Assembly: GCF_002355895.1 (NCBI RefSeq)
Contig: NZ_AP017652.1
Span: forward strand, 529,001 to 593,000
Source: Streptococcus sp. NPS 308
GTDB taxonomy: Bacteria > Bacillota > Bacilli > Lactobacillales > Streptococcaceae
Length of the DNA: 64,000 bases
Reading direction: 5' to 3'
The translations under genes and the position numbers were made by a program. The notes under the pieces were generated by a model. The model saw nothing but the letters and a program-made list of their open reading frames with translations, made no database searches and was not told the DNA's origin. Shown one piece after another: positions 51,989 to 60,139 of the stretch. The stretch's first letter is position 1. Each line of letters opens with the position of its first letter.

Positions 51989-52010
51989 TAGTCTGAGTGA
52001 TAGTTGAAAT

Positions 52011-52060
52011 GAGGAAACGTTAGTTTCCTTATAGCTAAAGGGGTTTCGGCTCCTTTTTTT
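52011..52060 (+). terminator. Terminator region after ppaC
   Basis: Two hairpins: GAGGAAAC / GTTTCCTT (52011-52030) and AAAGGGG-type / CTCCTTT (52037-52056), the latter followed by seven Ts. Confidence 0.78.
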
Positions 52061-52073
52061 CTAGGAGAGAAAG

Positions 52074-52586
52074 ATGTTAGAAAATGGTGATTTGATTTTT
52101 GTGAAGGACCTTTCAGATATGGGGCAGGCCATCCAGGCTTCTACTGGTAACTATAGCCATGTAGCCATCTTTTTGGACGGATTGATCTACCATGCTAGTG
52201 GGCAAGCAGGTGTTATCTGTCAAGAACCAGCTGATTTTTTTGAATCAACTCATCTCTACGATCTCTATACCTACCCAGAGCTGGAAGTTGACTTGGTAAA
52301 GGAGAGAGCTAGCAAACATTTAGGTGCACCCTATAATGCCTCTTTTTATCCAGATGGGTCTGGTTTTTACTGCTCCCAGTACATCGCGGAAATTCTCCCT
52401 ATTTTTGAAAGTGTTCCGATGAAATTTGGGGATGGGGAGCAGGAGATTAGTGATTTTTGGAGAGAATATTATGGGAAACTCGAACTTCCTGTGCCTCTAA
52501 ACCAGCCGGGGACCAATCCCAGTCAGTTGGCAGCATCTCCTCTTTTAGAATGTAAAGAAAGGAATCTTCATGATTCAGATTTTTAA
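52074..52586 (+). CDS. YiiX/YebB-like permuted papain-fold hydrolase
   Basis: A 170-residue protein resembling permuted papain-like enzymes related to NlpC/P60: NYSHVAIFLDGLIYHASG (about 27-44) carries the catalytic His, and DGSGFYCSQYIAEIL (about 96-110) the catalytic Cys. LGAPYN (about 84-89) sits between them, as in the family. Members are thought to cleave lipid or peptide bonds; the substrate here is unknown. AGGAGAGAAAG precedes ATG. It overlaps the DUF1803 gene by 17 bases. Confidence 0.82.
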   Translation: MLENGDLIFVKDLSDMGQAIQASTGNYSHVAIFLDGLIYHASGQAGVICQEPADFFESTHLYDLYTYPELEVDLVKERASKHLGAPYNASFYPDGSGFYCSQYIAEILPIFESVPMKFGDGEQEISDFWREYYGKLELPVPLNQPGTNPSQLAASPLLECKERNLHDSDF

Positions 52587-53220
52587 TCCCTCCCGTTTAA
52601 CTGGACAGTCATTTTTTATAGATTTGGTGGACTATCTTGACCGTCATGATGATGTAATCCTCCGGGAAATCAAGGCTCAGTTTCCAGATGTGGCAGTTGA
52701 TAAACTGATGGAAGAGTATATAAAGGCAGGTTTAATCCTAAGGGAAAATAAACGCTATTCCCTCAATCTCCCTTTTTTAGAATCTACGGATAATTTAGCC
52801 CTTGACCAAGAAATTTTTATCAGAGAGGACAGTCCAGTCTATCAAGCTTTGCTAGAGAATACTTTTGAGACAGAATTGCGCAATCAAACCAATGCTGCCA
52901 TTTTAGTCGAATCTACGGATTTTGCTAGAGAAAAGATGACCCTGTCGAATTATTTCTACAAGGTCAAGAATCAATATCCTTTGACAGAAAAACAGCAGGA
53001 ACTCTATGCCATTTTGGGAGATGTCAATCCTGAGTATGCCCTCAAGTATATGACGACGTTTTTACTCAAGTTCCTCAAAAAGGACCAGCTTATGCAGAAA
53101 CGGCGTGATATCTTTGTTGAGAGTTTAGTCGTCTTGGGTTATATTGTTCAAAATGAAGAAGGAAAGTATGAGTTGGCTGTTGATTTTGACAAGGAACGCT
53201 TGTCTTTCTATTTGTCTTAA
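52570..53220 (+). CDS. DUF1803 protein
   Basis: A 216-residue soluble protein that I recognise as DUF1803. It has no membrane segment; the N-terminus (IFNPSRLTGQSFFIDLVDYLDRHDDVILREIKAQFPDVAVDKLMEEYIKAGLI) resembles a winged-helix fold, and the rest is helical. Function is unknown. AAAGGAATCTTC precedes ATG inside the previous gene, indicating coupled translation. Confidence 0.75.
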   Translation: MIQIFNPSRLTGQSFFIDLVDYLDRHDDVILREIKAQFPDVAVDKLMEEYIKAGLILRENKRYSLNLPFLESTDNLALDQEIFIREDSPVYQALLENTFETELRNQTNAAILVESTDFAREKMTLSNYFYKVKNQYPLTEKQQELYAILGDVNPEYALKYMTTFLLKFLKKDQLMQKRRDIFVESLVVLGYIVQNEEGKYELAVDFDKERLSFYLS

Positions 53221-53243
53221 TTGTTTGCTTTTGAGCAGATTGT

Positions 53244-53272
53244 TTGACTTTGCTAAAGAATAAGCATAAACT
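53244..53272 (+). promoter_or_regulatory. Promoter of the csbD-like gene
   Basis: TTGACT (53244-53249), 17-base spacer, TAAACT (53267-53272). A palindrome, CGATAA / TTATCG (53282-53296), falls just after the transcription start. Confidence 0.75.
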
Positions 53273-53321
53273 AAATGTAAGCGATAACCATTATCGTATT
53301 AAAACAAAAGGAGACAGAGCT

Positions 53322-53522
53322 ATGTCACTTGAAAATAAATTGGAACAAGCAACTGGTGCTATCAAAGAAGGATTTGGTAAAGTTACTGGCGATAGCAAAA
53401 CTGAAGCAGAAGGTGCTGTAGAAAAAACAGTTGCCAAAGCAAAAGAAGTTGTTGAAGATGCTAAAGGTGCTGTAGAAGGTGCCGTTGAAGGTCTTAAAAA
53501 CTCATTTAAGAAAGAAGACTAA
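53322..53522 (+). CDS. CsbD-like stress protein
   Basis: A 66-residue, charged, Ala/Lys/Glu-rich helical protein. The CsbD core is [21 protein letters not shown] followed by [10 protein letters not shown], and then repeats of the form [25 protein letters not shown]. In B. subtilis CsbD is part of the general stress regulon; biochemical function unknown. ATG 53322 is set by AAAAGGAGA 9 bases upstream. A bidirectional terminator follows. Confidence 0.85.
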   Translation: MSLENKLEQATGAIKEGFGKVTGDSKTEAEGAVEKTVAKAKEVVEDAKGAVEGAVEGLKNSFKKED

Positions 53523-53553
53523 AAAATCAAGGGAAAACTTCCCTTGATTTTTT
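53521..53553 (+). terminator. Bidirectional terminator between csbD-like gene and murE
   Basis: A perfect 15-bp stem, AAAAAATCAAGGGAA / TTCCCTTGATTTTTT, with a 3-base loop; T-tracts occur on both strands. Confidence 0.93.
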
Positions 53554-53557
53554 GATT

Positions 53558-55003
53558 TTATAGGTAACGTTCTGCGACAGCTGCGTCACCAGGGTAGGAT
53601 TCTTTCACTCCATTGACGATTTGGTAGCGATCAGCACCCTTACCCGCAATAATCACGGCATCTAGTTCTTGATTTGTGATGGCCATCGCTGCCTTGATGG
53701 CTTGTTCGCGATCGGCAATCTTTTCAACAGGATGACTGATATAGCTGCTGATTTCTTCCGCAATCACCATTGGATCTTCATAGTTGGGGTCATCAGCTGT
53801 GAGAAAGACTTGAATCTCAGGATGTTGATTGAGGAGGAGACCAAAGTCTTTGCGACGACTCTCCCCCTTGTTTCCAGTCGAACCGAGAACCAGAGCGATT
53901 TTTCCAGTTTGATGAGTTTCAACTACATTGATGAGTTTTTTTAGACTGTCCCCGTTGTGGGCATAGTCGATGAAGACTTTAGCACCATTTTTCTGTGTGA
54001 GGACTTCCATACGTCCAGGAACTCGGGTTGCAGCGATTCCTTTTTTGATGTCCTCTAGACTAGCACCTAGACGAAGGCAGGCAAGTCCAGCAGCGACTGC
54101 ATTTTCTTGATTAAAGTGGCCGATGAGTAGGATATCATAATCACCAGCGAGTTTACCTGTAGCTGAAAAGCTAAAGGCTTTGGAATTCTCGATTTGGTTG
54201 CTCGACTGACTACCGTAGAAATCATGCTCTTGATGTTCAACTTGCTCTTTCAAGACAGAAAAGTGGTCCATGTCGCTGTTAATGACAACTGCTCGGCTAT
54301 TTTTCATCAAGAGACGTTTATGGTAGAAGTAATCTTCAAAAGTCGGATGCTCAATTGGTCCGATATGGTCAGGAGTGATGTTAAGAAAGACTCCTACATC
54401 AAAGGTCAGACCATAGACTCGATGGACTAGATAGGCTTGACTAGAGACTTCCATTACGAGATGGGTTCTACCATTTTTAACAGCCTGAGCCATCATGTCG
54501 AAAAGATCGATATTTTCAGGTGTTGAAAAGGAAGATTTAAAGAAAGTCTTGCCATCTAGAGTTGTGTTCATAGTTGACAAAAGGGCTGTTGGGTAGCGTT
54601 GAGATAGGATGTTGTATGCAAAGTAAGCTGCTGTTGTTTTTCCTTTTGTCCCTGTGAAAGCGAGAATTTTGAGTTTCTCTTGGGGATTACCATAAAATTC
54701 CATAGCAATCAAACTCATGGCTTTTTTGATATCGTTCACAACGATGACGGGGATACCGACTTCATAGTCCTTTTCTGCGACATACCAAGCTAAACCTTGA
54801 CTTATAGCAGAAATGAGGTATTCTTTTTTAAATGCAGCGCCTTTTGCAAAAAATAGAGTATTTTCTTTGGTTGTTCGGCTATCGTAACTGATGTTGTCAA
54901 AAATAACATCGCTGTAGTTGTAGTGGTAATGTCCTTGGTCGATAATCTCACGGAAGAGACCATCATTTTTTAAAATGTCTAATATAGTTTCAATCTTTAT
55001 CAT
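53558..55003 (-). CDS. murE: UDP-MurNAc-tripeptide synthetase, lysine-adding (MurE)
   Basis: A 481-residue Mur ligase that adds L-lysine to UDP-MurNAc-L-Ala-D-Glu in the cytoplasm. P-loop GTKGKTT (about 117-123), the central ITPDHI (about 203-208) and C-terminal DYAHNGDS (about 335-342) are present. The amino acid specificity motif reads [10 protein letters not shown] (about 395-404); DDPN marks lysine-adding enzymes, while DNPR marks diaminopimelate. No ribosome binding site precedes ATG, and the -10 ends 7 bases away. It is divergent from the MurJ-type flippase gene, with shared -35 DNA. Confidence 0.95.
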   Translation of the reverse strand: MIKIETILDILKNDGLFREIIDQGHYHYNYSDVIFDNISYDSRTTKENTLFFAKGAAFKKEYLISAISQGLAWYVAEKDYEVGIPVIVVNDIKKAMSLIAMEFYGNPQEKLKILAFTGTKGKTTAAYFAYNILSQRYPTALLSTMNTTLDGKTFFKSSFSTPENIDLFDMMAQAVKNGRTHLVMEVSSQAYLVHRVYGLTFDVGVFLNITPDHIGPIEHPTFEDYFYHKRLLMKNSRAVVINSDMDHFSVLKEQVEHQEHDFYGSQSSNQIENSKAFSFSATGKLAGDYDILLIGHFNQENAVAAGLACLRLGASLEDIKKGIAATRVPGRMEVLTQKNGAKVFIDYAHNGDSLKKLINVVETHQTGKIALVLGSTGNKGESRRKDFGLLLNQHPEIQVFLTADDPNYEDPMVIAEEISSYISHPVEKIADREQAIKAAMAITNQELDAVIIAGKGADRYQIVNGVKESYPGDAAVAERYL

Positions 55004-55010
55004 ACTTTCT

Positions 55011-55039
55011 ATTGTAAACCGAAAGTCTGAATTTTACAA
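55011..55039 (-). promoter_or_regulatory. Promoter of murE, leaderless geometry
   Basis: Minus strand TTGTAA (55039-55034), 17-base spacer, TACAAT (55016-55011), then seven bases to ATG at 55003. Confidence 0.78.
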
Positions 55040-55061
55040 GTAACAAGGAAAAGTTTATAAT
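55033..55061 (+). promoter_or_regulatory. Promoter of murJ
   Basis: TTTACA (55033-55038), 17-base spacer, perfect TATAAT (55056-55061). Its -35 occupies the same bases as the murE -35 on the other strand. Confidence 0.82.
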
Positions 55062-55108
55062 GGAAGATAAGGAACTTTTCCTAGTTATCAAAATTGAATG
55101 AGGAAGCT

Positions 55109-56731
55109 ATGTCTAACGAAAACAATCACCAGCAAGCCCAGATGTTGCGAGGGACTGCTTGGCTAACAGCTAGTAACTTTATTAGTCGCCTCCTTGGTGC
55201 TATCTATATTATTCCCTGGTATATCTGGATGGGGACTTATGCCGCTAAGGCAAATGGACTCTTTACTATGGGTTATAATATTTATGCTTGGTTCTTGCTG
55301 ATTTCAACAGCGGGTATCCCAGTTGCGGTCGCAAAACAAGTGGCTAAATACAATACCATGCGGGAAGAAGAGCACAGCTTTGCCTTGATTCGGAGTTTCC
55401 TAGGCTTTATGACTGGCTTGGGACTGGTCTTTGCCTTGGTCTTGTATCTCTTTTCTCCTTGGTTAGCAGATTTATCAGGTGTTGGCAAAGATTTGATACC
55501 TATCATGCAGAGCTTGGCTTGGGCGGTCTTGATTTTCCCGTCCATGAGTGTCATCCGAGGTTTCTTCCAAGGGATGAATAACCTCAAGCCTTATGCTATG
55601 AGCCAAATCGCTGAGCAGGTGATTCGTGTCATCTGGATGTTGATGGCGACCTTCTTCATTATGAAGATGGGTTCTGGTGACTACTTATCAGCAGTTACCC
55701 AATCGACCTTTGCGGCTTTTGTGGGGATGGTGGCTAGTTTTGTAGTCCTGATCTACTTCCTAGCCCAAGAAGGTTTACTCAAAAGAGTATTTGAAACACG
55801 GGATAAAATCAATAGCAAGCGACTCTTAGTCGATACTATCAAGGAAGCCATTCCCTTCATCCTGACAGGATCAGCCATCCAGCTTTTCCAAATCTTGGAC
55901 CAGATGACTTTTATCAGAAGCATGACTTGGTTTACCAACTACAGCAATGAAGACTTGGTTGTTATGTTTTCTTATTTCTCTGCCAATCCGAATAAAATTA
56001 CCATGATTTTAATCTCTGTAGGAGTTTCCATTGGTAGTGTTGGCTTGCCACTTTTGACGGAGAACTATGTAAAAGGTGACTTGCAGGCAGCAGCTCGCCT
56101 AGTTCAAGATAGTATGACCATGCTTCTCTTATTCTTGCTGCCAGCAACGGTTGGAGTTGTCATGGTAGGAGAACCGCTCTACACAGTCTTTTATGGTAAG
56201 CCAGATAGTCTGGCTATGGGTTTATTTGTCTTTGCAGTTTTGCAGTCTACTATCCTAGGCTTGTATATGGTCTTGTCTCCTATGCTTCAGGCCATGTTCC
56301 GCAACCGCAAGGCAGTTCTTTACTTTATCTATGGTTCCATTGCTAAGATCATCTTGCAATTGCCAACCATTGCTATTTTCCACAGCTACGGTCCTTTGAT
56401 TTCAACGACTATCGGCTTGATCATTCCGAATGTCTTGATGTACCGAGATATCTGCCAAGTAACGGGTGCTCGTCGAAAGATTATCTTGAAGCGAACTATC
56501 TTGATTACTATTTTGACCCTTGTCATGTTTATCTTAGTTGGTTTCATACAGTGGCTACTCGGTTTTGTCTTCCAGCCAAGTGGACGCTTCTGGAGTTTCC
56601 TTTATGTAGCTCTCATCGGAGGGCTTGGAGGAGGTCTTTATGGCTTGATGAGTCTACGGACACGACTCTTGGACAAGATAATTGGCCAAGCTCAAGCAGA
56701 TCGACTACGGACACGATTGAAAATATCGTAA
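55109..56731 (+). CDS. murJ: MurJ/YtgP-type lipid II flippase, MOP superfamily
   Basis: A 540-residue membrane protein with about 14 hydrophobic segments, the family norm. LRGTAWLTASNFISRLLGAIYIIPWYIWMG (about 13-42), ending in the AAKANGLFTMGYNIYAWFLLISTAGIPVAVAKQVAKYN region (about 45-82), is typical of YtgP, the Gram-positive MurJ. ATG 55109 has GAGGAAGCT before it; an ATG five codons earlier does not. It lies back to back with murE; both act in peptidoglycan precursor supply. A polysaccharide flippase role is possible. Confidence 0.87.
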   Translation: MSNENNHQQAQMLRGTAWLTASNFISRLLGAIYIIPWYIWMGTYAAKANGLFTMGYNIYAWFLLISTAGIPVAVAKQVAKYNTMREEEHSFALIRSFLGFMTGLGLVFALVLYLFSPWLADLSGVGKDLIPIMQSLAWAVLIFPSMSVIRGFFQGMNNLKPYAMSQIAEQVIRVIWMLMATFFIMKMGSGDYLSAVTQSTFAAFVGMVASFVVLIYFLAQEGLLKRVFETRDKINSKRLLVDTIKEAIPFILTGSAIQLFQILDQMTFIRSMTWFTNYSNEDLVVMFSYFSANPNKITMILISVGVSIGSVGLPLLTENYVKGDLQAAARLVQDSMTMLLLFLLPATVGVVMVGEPLYTVFYGKPDSLAMGLFVFAVLQSTILGLYMVLSPMLQAMFRNRKAVLYFIYGSIAKIILQLPTIAIFHSYGPLISTTIGLIIPNVLMYRDICQVTGARRKIILKRTILITILTLVMFILVGFIQWLLGFVFQPSGRFWSFLYVALIGGLGGGLYGLMSLRTRLLDKIIGQAQADRLRTRLKIS

Positions 56732-56757
56732 ATGATTTATAAATAAAAGTTATAATT

Positions 56758-56788
56758 ACAACCTTTCTATTAAAGAAAGGTTGTTTTA
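56758..56788 (+). terminator. Terminator of murJ
   Basis: A perfect 11-bp stem, ACAACCTTTCT (56758-56768) / AGAAAGGTTGT (56774-56784), then TTTTATT. Confidence 0.9.
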
Positions 56789-56872
56789 TTGTTCAAAATA
56801 TTAAAAAAGTAGAACTTTTTCTAAATTTAGTAGCAAAAAAATATGTTTTTTGACTTTTTCTTCAAAAAAAGC

Positions 56873-56901
56873 TTGACTAAATAAAACCAAAACTGTATAA
56901 T
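56873..56901 (+). promoter_or_regulatory. Promoter of the aliB-like gene
   Basis: TTGACT (56873-56878), 17-base spacer, perfect TATAAT (56896-56901). Confidence 0.88.
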
Positions 56902-56933
56902 ATAACAAATATTTAAAACAGGAGGTTCTGGAA

Positions 56934-58892
56934 ATGAAAAAGTCTAAGGCCAAGTATCTGACACTGGCAGGTGTCGTGTTAAGCGCAGGTATCCTACTAA
57001 GCGCATGTGGGAACTCAGCAAGTTCATCTAAAACATACAACTATGTTTACTCTAGTGATCCATCTAGTTTGAACTATCTGGCTGAAAACCGTGCAACAAC
57101 CAATGATATTGTTACCAATTTGGTTGATGGTTTGATGGAAAATGACCAATATGGGAACTATGTTCCATCTTTAGCGGAGGACTGGACCGTTTCTAAGGAT
57201 GGTTTGACCTATACCTATAAACTTCGTAAGGACGCTAAGTGGTATACATACGAGGGTGAAGAATACGCCCCTGTAACGGCTCAAGACTTCGTGACAGGTT
57301 TGAAATATGCTGCTGATAAAAAATCCGAAGCCTTGTACCTGGTTCAAGACTCTGTAGCAGGTTTGGATGACTATATCAACGGGAAAACAACTGACTTTTC
57401 AACTGTCGGTGTTAAGGCGATTGACGACCAAACAGTTCAGTACACTTTGACACGTCCAGAATCTTATTGGAATTCTAAAACAACTTCAACCATTCTCTTC
57501 CCTGTCAATGCAGATTTCTTAAAATCAAAAGGGGATGACTTTGGTAAGGTAGACCCTTCTAGTATTTTGTACAATGGACCTTTCTTGATGAAATCGTTTG
57601 TTTCAAAATCTGTTATCGAATTCAAGAAAAATCCCAACTACTGGGATGAAAAAAATGTCTTTGTGGATGATGTGAAATTGGCCTATTATGATGGTAGTGA
57701 CCAAGATGCACTAGCACGTAACTTTGTAGAAGGAGTCTACAGCTATGCACGTCTCTATCCAAATAGCTCAAGTTTTGAAGGAATTAAAGAGAAGAACAAG
57801 GATAACATCATCTATAGTATGCAAAATGCAACTTCTTATTACATAAACTTCAACTTGGACAGAAAGTCTTATAACTTCACGTCTAAATCTTCAGATATCG
57901 AAAAGAAATCAACCCAAGAAGCAGTTCTGAATAAAAACTTCCGTCAAGCCTTCAACTATGCTTATAACCGTACAGCCTATGGAGCACAATCTCAAGGGGA
58001 GGACGGAGCAACAAAGATTATTCGTAACTTGGTTGTACCTCCAACATTTGTAAGCATCAACGGAAAAGACTTTGGCGATGTTGTTTCAGAAAAGATGGTC
58101 AACTATGGCCAAGAATGGCAAGGAATCAACTTTGCAGATGCGCAAGATCCATACTACAATCCTGACAAGGCTAAAGCTAAATTTGCAGAAGCTAAGAAAG
58201 AATTGGAAGCTAAGGGTGTGCAATTCCCAATCCACTTGGATGTATCTGTAGACCAATCAGCTAAAAAAGGTGTACTTGAAGCAAGCTCTTTGAAACAATC
58301 CATCGAATCTGTTCTAGGAGCTGAGAATGTGGTTATCGATATCCAACAGCTATCAACAGATGACTTTGACAACTCTAGCTACCTAGCTCAAACTGCAGCT
58401 CAAAAAGACTTTGATATCTATAATGGCGGTTGGAGTGCGGACTACTTGGATCCATCAAGTTATCTTGATATCTTAAATGTCAATAACGGTGGTATGTTGC
58501 AAAACATTGGTCTAGAACCAGGTGAGGTCAATGACAAGGCTAAGGCAGTTGGTCTGGATACTTACACTCAAATGTTAGAAGAAGCGAACAAGGAGCAAGA
58601 TCCAGCAAAACGTTATGAAAAATATGCTGAAATTCAAGCTTGGCTCGTTGATAGCGCCCTTGCTATTCCAAACGTTTCTCAGGGTGGAACACCGACCTTG
58701 AGAAAGACAGTTCCATTCTCATCACCATTCTCACAAGCTGGAAATAAGGGTGTCGAATCATACAAGTATCTCAAGTTACAAGATAAGACTGTAACGGCTG
58801 ATGAGTATGAAAAAGCTAAAGAAAAATGGTTGAAAGAAAAAGAAGAATCAAATAAGAAAGCCCAAGAAGAACTGGCAAAACACGTTAAATAA
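56934..58892 (+). CDS. aliB: Oligopeptide-binding lipoprotein (AliA/AliB family)
   Basis: A 652-residue substrate-binding protein for the Ami oligopeptide permease. Its signal peptide ends in LLSAC (Cys at about residue 25). The mature protein has the SBP family 5 pattern: YVYSSDPSSLNYL (about 38-50), AEDWTVSKDGLTYTYKLRKDAKW (about 81-103), and VTAQDFVTGLKYAADKK (about 112-128). AliA/AliB are orphan receptors whose permease genes lie elsewhere, as here. ACAGGAGGTTCTGG precedes ATG. It is monocistronic and strongly promoted. Confidence 0.9.
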   Translation: MKKSKAKYLTLAGVVLSAGILLSACGNSASSSKTYNYVYSSDPSSLNYLAENRATTNDIVTNLVDGLMENDQYGNYVPSLAEDWTVSKDGLTYTYKLRKDAKWYTYEGEEYAPVTAQDFVTGLKYAADKKSEALYLVQDSVAGLDDYINGKTTDFSTVGVKAIDDQTVQYTLTRPESYWNSKTTSTILFPVNADFLKSKGDDFGKVDPSSILYNGPFLMKSFVSKSVIEFKKNPNYWDEKNVFVDDVKLAYYDGSDQDALARNFVEGVYSYARLYPNSSSFEGIKEKNKDNIIYSMQNATSYYINFNLDRKSYNFTSKSSDIEKKSTQEAVLNKNFRQAFNYAYNRTAYGAQSQGEDGATKIIRNLVVPPTFVSINGKDFGDVVSEKMVNYGQEWQGINFADAQDPYYNPDKAKAKFAEAKKELEAKGVQFPIHLDVSVDQSAKKGVLEASSLKQSIESVLGAENVVIDIQQLSTDDFDNSSYLAQTAAQKDFDIYNGGWSADYLDPSSYLDILNVNNGGMLQNIGLEPGEVNDKAKAVGLDTYTQMLEEANKEQDPAKRYEKYAEIQAWLVDSALAIPNVSQGGTPTLRKTVPFSSPFSQAGNKGVESYKYLKLQDKTVTADEYEKAKEKWLKEKEESNKKAQEELAKHVK

Positions 58893-58910
58893 CCAGTCTA
58901 TTCAACAGGA

Positions 58911-58945
58911 AAAACGATAGTTTCTCAAGAAACTATCGTTTTTAT
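58911..58945 (+). terminator. Terminator of the aliB-like gene
   Basis: A perfect 15-bp stem, AAAACGATAGTTTCT / AGAAACTATCGTTTT, followed by Ts. Confidence 0.93.
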
Positions 58946-59002
58946 ATAGTTTGAAACTATAACTAGCTCTTGAAAACAAGAAAATGAGTTAGTAAAAATA
59001 AG

Positions 59003-59011
59003 TGGTACAAT
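59003..59011 (+). promoter_or_regulatory. Extended -10 promoter of the lyase operon
   Basis: TGG-TACAAT, 26 bases before ATG, without a clear -35. Confidence 0.6.
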
Positions 59012-59037
59012 AGTTACTATAGATTTGGAGGTATTGT

Positions 59038-60132
59038 ATGAGCAAAGAACGACACATCAACACAATTTTGGCCCAGGCTGGGATCAAGTCAGATGAGGCT
59101 ACAGGTGCCTTGGTAACACCGCTTCATTTTTCAACCACTTATCAGCATCCAGAGTTTGGCCAGTCTACTGGATTTGACTATACCCGTACTAAAAATCCAA
59201 CTCGCAGTAAGGCGGAGGAAGTCTTGGCGGCAATCGAATCAGCAGATTATGCCCTAGCGACAAGCTCAGGAATGGCTGCGATTGTACTGGCTTTTAGTGT
59301 TTTTCCAGTAGGAAGTAAAGTCTTGGCTGTACGCGATCTGTATGGGGGTTCTTTCCGTTGGTTCAATCAAGTCGAGCAAGAAGGCCGTTTCCATTTTACC
59401 TATGCCAATACTGAAGCAGAGTTGATTGCTGAGCTGGAAAATGATGTGGATGTTCTCTATATCGAAACGCCAACCAATCCCTTGATGTTGGAATTTGATA
59501 TTGCAAAACTGGCAAAACTAGCTCATGCCAAGGGCGCCAAGGTTGTGGTGGACAATACCTTCTACAGCCCGATTTACCAACGTCCGATTGAAGACGGTGC
59601 GGATATTGTTCTTCATTCAGCTACCAAGTATTTAGCAGGGCACAATGATGTCTTGGCTGGGGTGGTTGTGACTAATAGTTTAGAACTATATGAACAATTG
59701 TTCTATAATCTCAATACGACAGGTGCGGTCTTATCACCGTTTGATAGTTATCAGTTGATTCGTGGTCTTAAAACTCTATCTCTTCGTATGGAACGTTCCA
59801 CAGCCAATGCCCAAGAAGTGGTTGCCTTTTTGAAGGATTCACCTGCTGTCAAGGAAGTGCTCTATACTGGACGTGGGGGTATGATTTCCTTTAAAGTAGT
59901 GGATGAAAAGCGTATTCCTCATATTTTAAATAGCTTAAAGGTATTCTCTTTTGCGGAAAGTTTGGGTGGAGTGGAGAGTCTGATCACCTATCCGACGACT
60001 CAAACCCATGCGGATATTCCAGCAGAAGTACGCCATTCCTACGGTTTGACAGACGACCTCTTGCGCTTGTCTATTGGGATTGAAGATGCTAGAGATTTGA
60101 TTGCGGACTTGCGCCGAGCTTTGGAAGGATAA
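59038..60132 (+). CDS. metC: Trans-sulfuration PLP enzyme (cystathionine gamma-synthase/beta-lyase family)
   Basis: A 364-residue Cys/Met metabolism enzyme. TPLHFSTTY (about 22-30) and YTRTKNPTRSKAEE (about 43-56) line the active site, SSGMAAI (about 78-84) binds PLP phosphate, and LHSATKYLAGHNDV (about 193-206) holds the Schiff-base Lys. The family covers both cystathionine beta-lyase and gamma-synthase; motif reading alone does not separate them, so the symbol is provisional. TTGGAGGTATTGT precedes ATG. The next gene encodes a second, unrelated-fold beta-lyase type enzyme. Confidence 0.83.
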   Translation: MSKERHINTILAQAGIKSDEATGALVTPLHFSTTYQHPEFGQSTGFDYTRTKNPTRSKAEEVLAAIESADYALATSSGMAAIVLAFSVFPVGSKVLAVRDLYGGSFRWFNQVEQEGRFHFTYANTEAELIAELENDVDVLYIETPTNPLMLEFDIAKLAKLAHAKGAKVVVDNTFYSPIYQRPIEDGADIVLHSATKYLAGHNDVLAGVVVTNSLELYEQLFYNLNTTGAVLSPFDSYQLIRGLKTLSLRMERSTANAQEVVAFLKDSPAVKEVLYTGRGGMISFKVVDEKRIPHILNSLKVFSFAESLGGVESLITYPTTQTHADIPAEVRHSYGLTDDLLRLSIGIEDARDLIADLRRALEG

Positions 60133-60139
60133 GACAAAT

